Assembly (NCBI GenBank): GCA_948482865.1 | Contig: CAOMHR010000015.1 | Location: 1 to 16,081, forward strand | Length of the DNA stretch: 16,081 bases | Source: Christensenellaceae bacterium | GTDB taxonomy: Bacteria > Bacillota > Clostridia > Christensenellales > Borkfalkiaceae | Direction of reading: 5' to 3' | In this document: piece after piece, positions 1 to 7,306 of the stretch | How positions within the stretch are numbered: the first letter of the stretch is position 1 | Layout of the letters: every line of letters begins with the position of its first letter | The notes under the pieces: model-generated | What the model was told of the DNA's origin: nothing | The model's input: only the letters and a program-made list of their open reading frames with translations | Database searches by the model: none | Program-made: the position numbers and the translations under genes

Positions 1-1737
1 CTTTTTATTAAGCATTTATACGGCAAGCACAATATAAAGCACGGCAAGGACACCGTGCAGCTTAAAGTGTTTAAGTTCATTTCACGGTTCACTTATCAAC
101 CGTTAAAGCGGTTCGTTCAGGGATATATTGCGTTTATTAGTCAAAACGGTTGGATAAAGGCGTGCTGGATAATCGTTTGCGCTCTGCATCTTAATGTCGC
201 GTCAATTATATTTGCGTTTCTTGCCTATTATTTCTATTTTGCTGTTGAGTTTAATTTTGGCACAGTATATACGCAGGTCATTAAGCTGTTTGTAGACTTA
301 AAAACACCCTTCATATACTTTCCGTATTGGGCGTTGTTATTCATTATATATCCGCTGTTCAACCGTTTCAGATGCAGAATTGCACTCGGCAGATTAAGGC
401 ATTACGAAGCGAAGAATTGCGGGTTCATAAACGAACTGCCTATTGTGTCTATAACGTGCGGTTCTATGGGTAAGAAAAAGACAACGGCTATCACCGATAT
501 GGCATTATCTCAGGAAGTAATGTTCAGACAGAAGGCAATGGAAATTCTGCAAAGCAACGATATGAAATTTCCATACTTTTCGTGGATAAAGTTCGAGAAA
601 GAATTACAAGCCTGTATGGAACACGGAACGGTTTACAACCTTGCAACCGCAAAAGGTTGGGTAAGGCTTAAACGCTCACGCTTTATGCGACACGGTAATG
701 TGGATTGGCAGTTGTACGGTTACGATATTGACAGATACGGTTTCACCTATGACGACGGGTTGAAAGTAAGCAATCTTTTTGACGTTCTGGAAACTTATGC
801 GCAAGCCTATTTTATCTACGTTATCGAAAGCAGTTTAATCGTGGCAAACTATTCTATACGCACGGACATCCGTCTTATGGACGAAGGCAATCTCCCGATA
901 TGGCTTACTGACTTCTTTCCAAAGAATCACCGCCGTTGTAGCCGACACGCTCACATTCTGGACTTCGATATTTTAAGGCTCGGCAAGAAAGTATTAGAGA
1001 ATAATCCGCTCGCCGGCAGCTTTGAGTTCGGCGTTGTTGCCATATCCGAAGTCGGCAAGGAACGGGGCAACAATCTTGAACTTAAAGAAGTCAAAAAAGG
1101 CAAGGACGAAGCTAATCAGAAAAACGACCTTTTCAATAGCTGGCTTAAAATGTGCAGGCACTCTGCGACGGTTGACAATTTCCCGTTTATAAAAGTCTTT
1201 ACGGACGAGCAGAGGCCCGAAAGCTGGGGAGCTGATGCAAGGGATTTATGCGATATTATAAATATCGGTTCTTCGTCCGAAGGCAAGCTCGCATTGCCGT
1301 TCTATACGATTGAAGATATGATTTCGGAAATAGCGTTTAATAAGTTCATTAACCTTTATTACGATTTCCGTTTCAGGCGCGGCGACAATACGCTTTTAGT
1401 CCATATCCTTAAAAGCGTTACCGCATGGCTTTGGAAACGCAATATCAAGGTGTACAACACTTATGGATATAACGTGCTTAAAATCGAAAAAGAGCGCGGC
1501 ACAATGGACGGGAAAATCGACAAGAAAAAGTATTACATAATGAACCGTAAAATTTACTCCCGCCGTTTCTCTACGGACTGTTTCTCGGATTACTTCAACG
1601 ATATGGCAAGGCAGTCGAAAGTCGGGCTGAACGATTATCGTGAATACGTTACGGAACGTGCGAGCGTGGACGAGCTTAAAGCACAAAACAGCTATTTCAT
1701 AAATGCGCTGTACGGCATAAACGGGGGTGCGGCTTAA
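1..1737 (+). CDS. Zot/pI-like membrane ATPase (filamentous phage morphogenesis), 5' partial
   Basis: Probable inner-membrane ATPase of the Zot/pI (FtsK-HerA-like) family, which drives assembly and export of filamentous phage. Counting from the GTG at 55, two hydrophobic segments lie at residues about 33-64 and 84-102. The P-loop-like GSMGKKKTT is at 136-144 and the Walker-B-like hydrophobic strand ending in ISEVGKERGNN is at 327-340. A conserved-looking block, RHSATVDNFPF...TDEQRPES, is at 368-390. The P-loop is abnormal: the usual second Gly of GxGK[ST] is Lys. The frame is open from base 1 and the upstream codons look coding (Lys/His-rich), so the true start is probably left of the window. 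GTG 55 with AAGGA just upstream is the alternative. The stop overlaps the ATG of the next gene by one base (TAATG), indicating translational coupling with Rep. Alternative identity: a coupling ATPase of a mobilizable element. Confidence 0.65.
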   Translation, partial: LFIKHLYGKHNIKHGKDTVQLKVFKFISRFTYQPLKRFVQGYIAFISQNGWIKACWIIVCALHLNVASIIFAFLAYYFYFAVEFNFGTVYTQVIKLFVDLKTPFIYFPYWALLFIIYPLFNRFRCRIALGRLRHYEAKNCGFINELPIVSITCGSMGKKKTTAITDMALSQEVMFRQKAMEILQSNDMKFPYFSWIKFEKELQACMEHGTVYNLATAKGWVRLKRSRFMRHGNVDWQLYGYDIDRYGFTYDDGLKVSNLFDVLETYAQAYFIYVIESSLIVANYSIRTDIRLMDEGNLPIWLTDFFPKNHRRCSRHAHILDFDILRLGKKVLENNPLAGSFEFGVVAISEVGKERGNNLELKEVKKGKDEANQKNDLFNSWLKMCRHSATVDNFPFIKVFTDEQRPESWGADARDLCDIINIGSSSEGKLALPFYTIEDMISEIAFNKFINLYYDFRFRRGDNTLLVHILKSVTAWLWKRNIKVYNTYGYNVLKIEKERGTMDGKIDKKKYYIMNRKIYSRRFSTDCFSDYFNDMARQSKVGLNDYREYVTERASVDELKAQNSYFINALYGINGGAA

Positions 1738-2828
1738 TGTCGTATAGGCAACAACAGCCGAAGCCCGTTGGTGGGTTCTATCCGCAGACCAAAGTTTATA
1801 ACGACGGTTCGCATTATATTGCTATTCCGCATACAGAACGCCCGTACCGCCCGAAACGGAAGCACGTTGAAGAAGTGATAACGGTTAATGTAGAATTACC
1901 GCAGGAAACACAAGCAGAAGATACGGAAGCAGGCGCAATAACGGACAATGTAATTGCGCCTATTCCGCTTGAAAAAAATTCAGACGAGCAAGTTGTTAAA
2001 CGGACAGACGAAACAACGCAGAAGGTAAAAGAAAGCCCTAAAATCGAGCGTACTTTAACACGCAAGCAACTGTTTAATGAACTGTATGCAGAAACCAACG
2101 GCATAAGGAAAGCAGAACGTCGCAAAAAAATAATTGCGGCTATGCTTCCGTATTTTAAAGATGAAAAAAGCGCAAGTGATTTTGTTAATGCGAACTTCGA
2201 GCGCAAGAAACGCAATCTTATTTGCCGCCGTGTTCGGTTGACACGCAAAGTCAATTTACAGGATTTCAATTATTTTGTAACGTTCACATATAACAACGCT
2301 CTGCACACGGAAGAAAGTTTCAGAAAAAAGCTGAAAACAGCGTTGACGCATTTATATTCTCGTAGGGGGTGGAAGTACGTCGGCGTCTGGGAACGCTCAC
2401 CAAAGAAACAGCGGTTGCATTTTCACGGACTATTCAATATACCGCAAGGAACTATGCCAGGCTATTTGTTAGAAGTCAACGATTACAGTTTAAGCACGCA
2501 TAGACGACAGATAACGCATCAAAACACATATTTCAACGAACATTTCGGACGTTCGGACTTTGAAGCAATAGACGACAGGGCTACGCTCGGTAAGGCAATA
2601 GCCTACATAATGAAATATCTTGAAAAGACGGGCGAAAAGATTGTTTACAGTAAAGGACTGCCACAATATTTTATATCCGATATAATGACGGACGATATAA
2701 TTTGTCCTATCGGTTTGGAAGATAGCAAGCTGTTATTATTTGACGATTTTAACTGCTGGGACGAAGGCGTACTCATAGGCAAAGTTGACGCCGCAACGAT
2801 AAAACAGCTTCGCACGGCTAATAACTGA
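1737..2828 (+). CDS. HUH-family rolling-circle replication initiator (Rep, inovirus pII-like)
   Basis: Probable nicking and joining endonuclease that starts rolling-circle replication of a single-stranded DNA phage or plasmid-like element. The three motifs of the family are in order: motif 1 FNYFVTFTYN at residues 177-186, the metal-binding HUH motif in RLHFHGLF with His228 and His230, and the catalytic tyrosine motif YIMKY with Tyr290 and Tyr294. The two tyrosines three residues apart suggest a two-tyrosine Rep. The first 160 residues are acidic and Lys-rich with low complexity, probably a flexible arm plus a DNA-binding helical segment (108-160). The ATG overlaps the stop of the Zot-like gene. 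GGGGGTG lies about 7 bases upstream. The likely target, a hairpin-rich noncoding region, follows directly, as in phage replication modules. The family is clear; phage rather than plasmid origin rests on the Zot neighbour. Confidence 0.8.
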   Translation: MSYRQQQPKPVGGFYPQTKVYNDGSHYIAIPHTERPYRPKRKHVEEVITVNVELPQETQAEDTEAGAITDNVIAPIPLEKNSDEQVVKRTDETTQKVKESPKIERTLTRKQLFNELYAETNGIRKAERRKKIIAAMLPYFKDEKSASDFVNANFERKKRNLICRRVRLTRKVNLQDFNYFVTFTYNNALHTEESFRKKLKTALTHLYSRRGWKYVGVWERSPKKQRLHFHGLFNIPQGTMPGYLLEVNDYSLSTHRRQITHQNTYFNEHFGRSDFEAIDDRATLGKAIAYIMKYLEKTGEKIVYSKGLPQYFISDIMTDDIICPIGLEDSKLLLFDDFNCWDEGVLIGKVDAATIKQLRTANN

Positions 2829-2861
2829 ATATTATAACCGTATTAAAAAGGGTTCAAAAAA

Positions 2862-2944
2862 CGGAAAGTTGTGCGGCGGAATCAGCGGGCGCAATTCGCA
2901 AGCGGTTTAGCGCGAATGCCCCGCCCGCCGCACTCCGTTTTCCG
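2862..2944. repeat. GC-rich imperfect hairpin in origin-like region
   Basis: CGGAAA (2862-2867) plus GTGCGGCGG (2871-2879) pair with CCGCCGCAC (2925-2933) plus TTTCCG (2939-2944). An alternative inner stem pairs GCGGGCG (2885-2891) with CGCCCGC (2922-2928), continued by ATTCGC (2894-2899) with GCGAAT (2912-2917). The two stems compete for 2925-2928. The position directly after rep suggests a role in rolling-circle origin, single-strand origin or packaging. Confidence 0.6.
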
Positions 2945-2967
2945 CATTTTACCGGTTCATTCAGTTA

Positions 2968-3031
2968 GGGGGCGTGTGCTTGGCTCGGCGCGCGTCAGCG
3001 CGCCGCTTGTTTCAAGACAAGCACACGCCCC
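2968..3031. repeat. Perfect 14-bp inverted repeat enclosing a second perfect 8-bp hairpin
   Basis: GGGGCGTGTGCTTG (2969-2982) is the exact reverse complement of CAAGCACACGCCCC (3018-3031). Inside, CGGCGCGC (2986-2993) pairs exactly with GCGCGCCG (2998-3005) around a GTCA loop. This nested, very stable structure would form readily in single-stranded DNA. It resembles the hairpins of filamentous phage intergenic regions (packaging signal and strand origins). No T-run follows, so it is not a standard terminator. The nick site cannot be assigned from this sequence alone. Confidence 0.7.
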
Positions 3032-3053
3032 ACAACCACGCCTACGGGTAAAA

Positions 3054-3072
3054 CACGGATTTTCACGGATTT
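3054..3072. repeat. Tandem direct repeat in origin-like region
   Basis: CACGGATTTT (3054-3063) is directly followed by CACGGATTT (3064-3072). It sits 23 bases beyond the strong hairpin and could be an iteron-like Rep-binding site, though two copies are too few to be sure. Confidence 0.4.
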
Positions 3073-3104
3073 ATAAGTGTCGTAATGTAAGCTGTATTCA
3101 GCAT

Positions 3105-3133
3105 AAAAAAAGGGAACTTTTCAGCTCCCTTTT
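3105..3133. terminator. Bidirectional rho-independent terminator
   Basis: AAAAGGGA and TCCCTTTT form a stem extended by CT/AG with one mismatch. On the minus strand the stem is followed by seven T residues, a strong terminator for the leftward operon that ends at 3138. On the plus strand four T residues follow, enough to stop read-through from rep. Confidence 0.75.
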
Positions 3134-3137
3134 AAAT

Positions 3138-3359
3138 TTAATCTTGTGCAGGCGCACCGCCTAATTCTAACAATATTAATAACAGCAAATAGTTAAGTAA
3201 TAAGCATAAGCCATATATGACAAACCAAATCACTATGTAAAGAACAAGGTTAATGAATATGTTTAAAATTCTATGATTTTTTAATTTAACTTTTCTGTAA
3301 ATTACATCTGATATTGCATAGTCTATTATGCTTATTATTAAATAAAAGATGATGCGCAC
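3138..3359 (-). CDS. Small hypothetical membrane protein (73 aa)
   Basis: Not recognised as a known family. The protein is mostly Ile, Leu, Val, Phe and Tyr, with one hydrophobic segment at residues about 3-20, a basic linker (RKVKLKNHR, 22-30) and a long hydrophobic stretch at about 31-66 that could span the membrane once or twice. The tail is short and polar. Translation would start at GTG (3359) with no clear ribosome site, which weakens the call. It is supported by a good candidate promoter just upstream (3391-3420) and a strong terminator directly after the stop. It is the last gene before the phage-like module, in the opposite orientation. A role as a small phage membrane or immunity protein is possible but not shown. 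Confidence 0.45.
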   Translation of the reverse strand: MRIIFYLIISIIDYAISDVIYRKVKLKNHRILNIFINLVLYIVIWFVIYGLCLLLNYLLLLILLELGGAPAQD

Positions 3360-3390
3360 ATTTTATTTATATTATCGTTGCAAGTAATTA

Positions 3391-3420
3391 ATTATAAAAG
3401 TTTCTGTAATCGTTCGTCAA
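3391..3420 (-). promoter_or_regulatory. Candidate sigma-A promoter for the small membrane gene
   Basis: On the minus strand TTGACG (3420-3415) and TATAAT (3396-3391) are separated by 18 bases. The -10 box overlaps the end of the preceding gene and would start transcription about 25 bases before the GTG at 3359. Confidence 0.5.
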
Positions 3421-3643
3421 AGTCTGCTTTGGCGTGTTCCAAACTGTTGAAATAATGCCCCCACGCCCAAGTGTAAGTTCCGTCGCCTTTTGGTTGTACG
3501 TCCCTTGCTACAACGAACGGACAATATGTATTCCTTTGAAGTATGGCAAGATTTTCAAGACAGCGGTTGCGGAATTTTACAACGGTGTATTCTATTTGTC
3601 CGTTGTAAAGTTTGTCGCCTTCAAATAAAGTTACATAATACAT
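3392..3643 (-). CDS. Conserved-looking hypothetical protein of mobile elements (83 aa)
   Basis: Function unknown. The chosen start, ATG at 3643, has AAAAGGAG 7 bases upstream. The longer open frame back to 3724 lies inside the preceding gene and has no ribosome site. The protein is soluble, begins MYYVTLFEGDKLYNG, and ends with a Trp-rich turn (YTWAWGHYFNSLEHA) followed by an amphipathic helix. This mix of beta strands and one helix fits a small compact domain. It is the penultimate gene of the leftward operon, 13 bases after the methylase-like gene, so it is probably co-expressed with it. Confidence 0.65.
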   Translation of the reverse strand: MYYVTLFEGDKLYNGQIEYTVVKFRNRCLENLAILQRNTYCPFVVARDVQPKGDGTYTWAWGHYFNSLEHAKADFDERLQKLL

Positions 3644-3656
3644 TGTTAAACTCCTT

Positions 3657-4487
3657 TTAATTAAGATTTTGGTACTTATGGAAGCGGTGGTATTGGAAAA
3701 TAAATGCAGGCGTTTTCCAAACACTCCATAACTCTCTGGTTAATGTGTCCTGATGCTTTACAATAGCTGGAACGCCTGCAAGCGATAAAGCAAGATAGGT
3801 CATGTGAACGCAACGAGCGTCAATGTCGCCTGCGTCCATATAGCAGTTATAGGCATAGTTTACGCCGTAATCGTTTTTGAGAACGTCCAACGCCGCTAAA
3901 AGCAAGCCGCCACCGCCGGAACAACAATCGTTAATAGTTATGACTTCGTTTTGTTGAATGTCGGTTTCCGTAAACGACATTTTTGCCATAAGTTTTGAAA
4001 CGTGATAGGGCGTAAAATACTGTCCTGCTTTGGAATTGCCTTGACTGCACCGCATAAACAGTTCGCCCAAATAATCGTCGAATACTCCGTCGTCGTAGGT
4101 AACTGACGAGCATAATGCAAATATATTACTGAAAATGTCTGCAATCAATTTCTGTTCGGAAGGCTGGTACGTTTTGATTATTTCCAAATATCGCTTTTCC
4201 CGTTCGTCGTATTTTGTAAAGTCTACTAAATTAGAGATTGCCAAAGCTCCGCACTCGAATACGTCGGATATGAGCTTACTTTTATTAACTCGATATGACG
4301 AGCTGTCTATAAGTTTAATTATGTCTTTTACCGTCGGTATAGGATAAGGGCATAAATTATCACCGCCGACAATCGGTTTCCCCGTTTTCACGGGTTCGCT
4401 GATTGTCGGCGGTTCAATCTTATGAAGTTCTTTACTGTGGTCTAATACTATATCAAATATTGACATTTGTCCGTTTAAGTTATTCAT
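3657..4487 (-). CDS. N6-adenine DNA methylase-like protein lacking the catalytic NPPY motif
   Basis: Resembles the HsdM/N6-methylase superfamily but appears unable to methylate. Residues 155-160 (GQYFTP) begin the family's typical GxYFTP segment. DCCSGGGG (187-194) is the S-adenosylmethionine-binding motif I, and the acidic strand DAGDID (218-223) fits motif II. The motif IV [DN]PP[FYW] that carries catalysis should follow, but the protein ends at residue 276 with TLTRELWSVWKTPAFIF and no NPP. Similar short methylase-like proteins are known on Firmicutes mobile elements. The N-terminus has GQMSIFDI (6-13), resembling a beta-clamp-binding peptide. The ATG overlaps the previous gene's end by 8 bases (ATGAATAA), with AGGAG upstream. 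Possible roles: SAM or DNA binding, decoy for host restriction, or regulator; none is proven. Confidence 0.75.
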   Translation of the reverse strand: MNNLNGQMSIFDIVLDHSKELHKIEPPTISEPVKTGKPIVGGDNLCPYPIPTVKDIIKLIDSSSYRVNKSKLISDVFECGALAISNLVDFTKYDEREKRYLEIIKTYQPSEQKLIADIFSNIFALCSSVTYDDGVFDDYLGELFMRCSQGNSKAGQYFTPYHVSKLMAKMSFTETDIQQNEVITINDCCSGGGGLLLAALDVLKNDYGVNYAYNCYMDAGDIDARCVHMTYLALSLAGVPAIVKHQDTLTRELWSVWKTPAFIFQYHRFHKYQNLN

Positions 4488-4791
4488 TTGTGTACTCCTC
4501 GTTTTTATTCGGTTTGTAAGTTATGCCGTTTATGGTAATTTCGCCATCGCTAAAATCGGGTTGTCCTATCTTGCAAGCTCGAATAGCAAAGGTTTCGTCG
4601 GTTGCGGCAATGCGGGTTATATTACCGTCTGAAAACTTTGTGTCATTTCCAACGGCAATGATAGTAAATCCCTTTTTAATGAGAAACGAGCTGAACTCCC
4701 AAACTTTGGGAAAGTAGCCGTTGCTGTCTGCAATAATGCAAACGTCGTTATCAGGGTTGTATGCTGTTACTCTGAAATAATTGTTATTCAT
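4480..4791 (-). CDS. Hypothetical protein (103 aa), coupled to the methylase-like gene
   Basis: No family recognised. The start at 4791 is supported by AAAGGAG 9 bases upstream. The protein looks like a small soluble alpha/beta domain: alternating strands (FRVTAYN, VCIIADS, FTIIAVGND), then a charged C-terminal part with the related segments FSDGNITRI and FSDGEITINGITY, which look like a short internal repeat. Its stop codon lies within the start of the methylase-like gene, so the two are probably translated together and may act together. It follows the pcfJ-like gene by 18 bases. Confidence 0.7.
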   Translation of the reverse strand: MNNNYFRVTAYNPDNDVCIIADSNGYFPKVWEFSSFLIKKGFTIIAVGNDTKFSDGNITRIAATDETFAIRACKIGQPDFSDGEITINGITYKPNKNEEYTNE

Positions 4792-4809
4792 AATTTTTAC
4801 TCCTTTGCC

Positions 4810-6153
4810 TTATGAGGCTTTTCTGATTTCGGTTAATTGTTTATTTGCAAACGGCAGCCATTTGTCATAAACGAAGTTTCGCACATTTGCTGTTGGCGGA
4901 TAGTCGTTGTCGCCGTAACATTGCAAAACCATTTTTCTTGACAATGAATATTCAACTGTTACAAACGGAGTAGTAGGCTCGTTAATGCTTCGTATAAAGA
5001 ATATGAGTGTTTCTTCCCGAACAAATTTCTGGTCGTAATTCATACGTCCTACACAATGATGCAGGAAATCGCCTTCACGGATAAGCTCTGCCGGACTTTG
5101 TGCTATGAATACGACGAACTCCGAATTTTCGTAATTTCCCAACGACAAATATTTATGTGCGATTTTAGCAAATTCGCTGTAAAATTCTTTTCGTTCTACG
5201 GCGTCAAGGGTAGCCCGTTTTGAGTTGTACTCGTCTATTCTTATGTCGTGCCATTTTTTGAACTCGTGCGGATAAGCGTTTTTGTTCAGACTCATATCCA
5301 AACCTAAATGATTGCAAGCGTTCAGATAATCAAGGTACTGACGGTAGCTTATTTTCTTTTCGTCGATATAATTAAAAAACCGTTCAAGGCGTTTCCCCCC
5401 GAACAGCTTTTTTATCGGTTTTAAATCTTCGTCTTTATCTGCATATAAAGTACTTTTACGGACTATAAAGTGCTTGCAATCTTCAAACGAATTGCCTGTT
5501 TTATATACTTGAATAATAGTAGCCGAATTATGTCGCTTTAAATTTGGATTATCTTTGTTGTTGATTATCCAACGCCTGAACGCCTTATCTTTTTCAAGTA
5601 GTGCAAGTATAGTTCTTTTATCTGCTAAATTCGATAGTCCGAGCTTTATTAAATATTCTGCTTGTGGATAGCGTTCGTAACAGCGCAGGTATTTTAAAAT
5701 CTTTACTCCGCCGTAATTCATAATTTCGCTATACTTGTATTTGGGTATTGTTAATATGTATTCAAGGTTTATAATATTGGCGTAGGGGTTGTAATATTTT
5801 CTGGGGGCGTCTAACCATATACCTTTATTGTAAAATGGTTTGATACCGTAACGATATTTTATTCCTTCGTCATACCAACCGACACGGAAAGCATAAGTGC
5901 CAAGATAACAATACTCCATATCCCGCACATAACATTCTTCTGAGTGAATACCGTGTACGGCAACTTGTTTTAACAGTTGTTCCTGCTTGCCCTTATTTCG
6001 CATAGCTACCGTTATTTTTATAAGCTCTTTATCAAGAGTGGTTAGATAGGCGTAAAATCGCAACCCCTTTTGTTTAGGGCAATTCTTTTTATCAAACGCA
6101 CGGATACGCTTTTCTATATGTTTGGGTATAGGTTTAAGTTTTTCGATATTCAT
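4810..6153 (-). CDS. pcfJ-like: PcfJ-like protein
   Basis: Member of the PcfJ family, named for a gene of the Enterococcus pheromone plasmid pCF10 and common on Gram-positive conjugative elements. Its biochemical role is not established. Recognisable family features sit in the C-terminal third: LHHCVGRMNYDQKF (364-377), a strand VTVEYS (398-403), QCYGDNDYPP (411-420) and a final KWLPF (431-435). The first 350 residues are rich in Tyr, Lys and Arg with aromatic-rich helices and no clear motif. Its 447-residue length is usual for the family. The start is supported by GGAG 9 bases upstream. The gene begins 4 bases after the PcfK-MutS fusion, an adjacency typical of pcfK-pcfJ pairs, which supports both calls. 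Confidence 0.8.
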   Translation of the reverse strand: MNIEKLKPIPKHIEKRIRAFDKKNCPKQKGLRFYAYLTTLDKELIKITVAMRNKGKQEQLLKQVAVHGIHSEECYVRDMEYCYLGTYAFRVGWYDEGIKYRYGIKPFYNKGIWLDAPRKYYNPYANIINLEYILTIPKYKYSEIMNYGGVKILKYLRCYERYPQAEYLIKLGLSNLADKRTILALLEKDKAFRRWIINNKDNPNLKRHNSATIIQVYKTGNSFEDCKHFIVRKSTLYADKDEDLKPIKKLFGGKRLERFFNYIDEKKISYRQYLDYLNACNHLGLDMSLNKNAYPHEFKKWHDIRIDEYNSKRATLDAVERKEFYSEFAKIAHKYLSLGNYENSEFVVFIAQSPAELIREGDFLHHCVGRMNYDQKFVREETLIFFIRSINEPTTPFVTVEYSLSRKMVLQCYGDNDYPPTANVRNFVYDKWLPFANKQLTEIRKAS

Positions 6154-6157
6154 AATT

Positions 6158-7255
6158 TCACTCCAAAGTAAAGATATTTCCGAGCAAGTCGGATAAAATA
6201 ATTATTGCGTTTCTGTCAAACGCTTTTAGCCGTTCACGCTCTTTTTCAAGGTCGAAATCGTCGTCGGGTTCGGGTTGTTCGTCTGGTTCGTCTGGAATTT
6301 CAACTCCTTCTAATATTTTGGAAATAGTAGGAATTTCTTCAATGTCCCCGTCAAAGTTTTGCATTTCTTCAACTGTTAGTTCTTCGGGCATAATTTCGCC
6401 CGTTTCCACGTCAACCATCTGCTTGCCTTCTGGATTCTGTGTTATGACACGGTTGACAGTTCTTTCATTTTGCCCTTCCAACGGCTCGCAGACAGCAACC
6501 TTATAACCGGCAGACACTAATTTTGTTATATAATTTTCGGCAGCGTGGAAGGGTACGCCCGTCATAGGTACACGCTCGTCAATTCCGCAATCTCTGCCTG
6601 TTAAGGTCAGGTTGAGAACGTCGGCAGATATTTTTGCGTCGTTTCCAAACATTTCGTAAAAATCGCCCAACCTGTAAAACACAATACAGTCTTTGTATTG
6701 CTCTTTTACAGATAAATAGTGCAGATACATAGGCGAGCCTTTTTTCTGTTCAATTTTTGGCTGTTCAACTATAACGGGTGCAGAGGGCGTTACAGGTTTA
6801 GCCGATTCCGCAGTTTCGCTTACTAAATCGAATATGGATAGCTGTGGTTTCGGTTTGGGTGCAGGCGGTGTGGATGCAATAGGTAATATGTTCACAGCAG
6901 AATACTTTTTAGCGGGTTTGGGCTTCACATATTCCGTACCGTCGGCGTTGAATAATTTGCCTTCTATACTATCTTCTTCAAAGTAGTGAATAGCGTGCTT
7001 GATTATATCCGTGCCTTCCATACCTGCGACGTTTGCCCGTTTATATTTCTTTGCAATTTTCATTTTGTCGATTTCGTCAATCAGGTATTCCATAAAGGTA
7101 TCAAGGGTTTTTCTGCTTAAAAGCTCTTTTCCGTCTTTCGTTATTTTCACGCCGTTATTTATTTTCTCTGCAAGAACGTTGCTTATTAACGGGGTTAAAT
7201 GCGCTAACAGTATTTTTTGGTCTGCGCTGTTAGCGGTTAAGTTTAATGTAGTCAT
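6158..7255 (-). CDS. PcfK-like protein fused to a MutS mismatch-recognition domain (domain I)
   Basis: Two-part protein. Residues 1-110 resemble the PcfK family of conjugative plasmids and ICEs, whose function is unknown. A Pro/Lys/Ala-rich linker follows, holding QLSIFDL (138-144), close to the beta-clamp-binding consensus. Residues 174-275 match MutS domain I from its first helix (SPMYLHYLSVKEQY) through GDFYEMF, MTGVPFHAAENYITKL and VAVCEPLE to NRVITQNPEG. The mismatch-reading Phe199-x-Glu201 of the GDFYE motif is intact. The MutS connector, lever, clamp and ATPase domains are absent; instead there is an acidic tail (290-345) and a short hydrophobic C-terminus. It could bind mismatched or looped DNA without signalling repair. 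AAGGAG precedes the ATG at 7255. Domain identities look firm; function is inferred. Confidence 0.85.
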   Translation of the reverse strand: MTTLNLTANSADQKILLAHLTPLISNVLAEKINNGVKITKDGKELLSRKTLDTFMEYLIDEIDKMKIAKKYKRANVAGMEGTDIIKHAIHYFEEDSIEGKLFNADGTEYVKPKPAKKYSAVNILPIASTPPAPKPKPQLSIFDLVSETAESAKPVTPSAPVIVEQPKIEQKKGSPMYLHYLSVKEQYKDCIVFYRLGDFYEMFGNDAKISADVLNLTLTGRDCGIDERVPMTGVPFHAAENYITKLVSAGYKVAVCEPLEGQNERTVNRVITQNPEGKQMVDVETGEIMPEELTVEEMQNFDGDIEEIPTISKILEGVEIPDEPDEQPEPDDDFDLEKERERLKAFDRNAIIILSDLLGNIFTLE

Positions 7256-7306
7256 ATTTGTTTTATCTCCTTATAATTTTTTGTAATTAAGAACGCCCGC
7301 TCTCTT

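Noticed and set aside
2829..3104. A dif-like XerCD site for inovirus integration
   Set aside because: No segment resembles the two 11-base dif arms with a 6-base spacer; the tRNA fragment better explains integration.
2871..3164. A 97-residue plus-strand open frame across the hairpin region
   Set aside because: It follows the GC-rich inverted repeats, is Arg/Ser/Pro-rich without domain-like structure, has no ribosome site, and runs through the terminator at 3105-3133.
3644..3724. Longer N-terminus for the 83-aa gene (start at 3724)
   Set aside because: It lies inside the methylase-like gene without a ribosome site, whereas ATG 3643 has AAAAGGAG at good spacing.
3657..4487. Active restriction-modification system
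   Set aside because: There is no restriction endonuclease or specificity subunit nearby, and the methylase-like protein lacks the catalytic motif.
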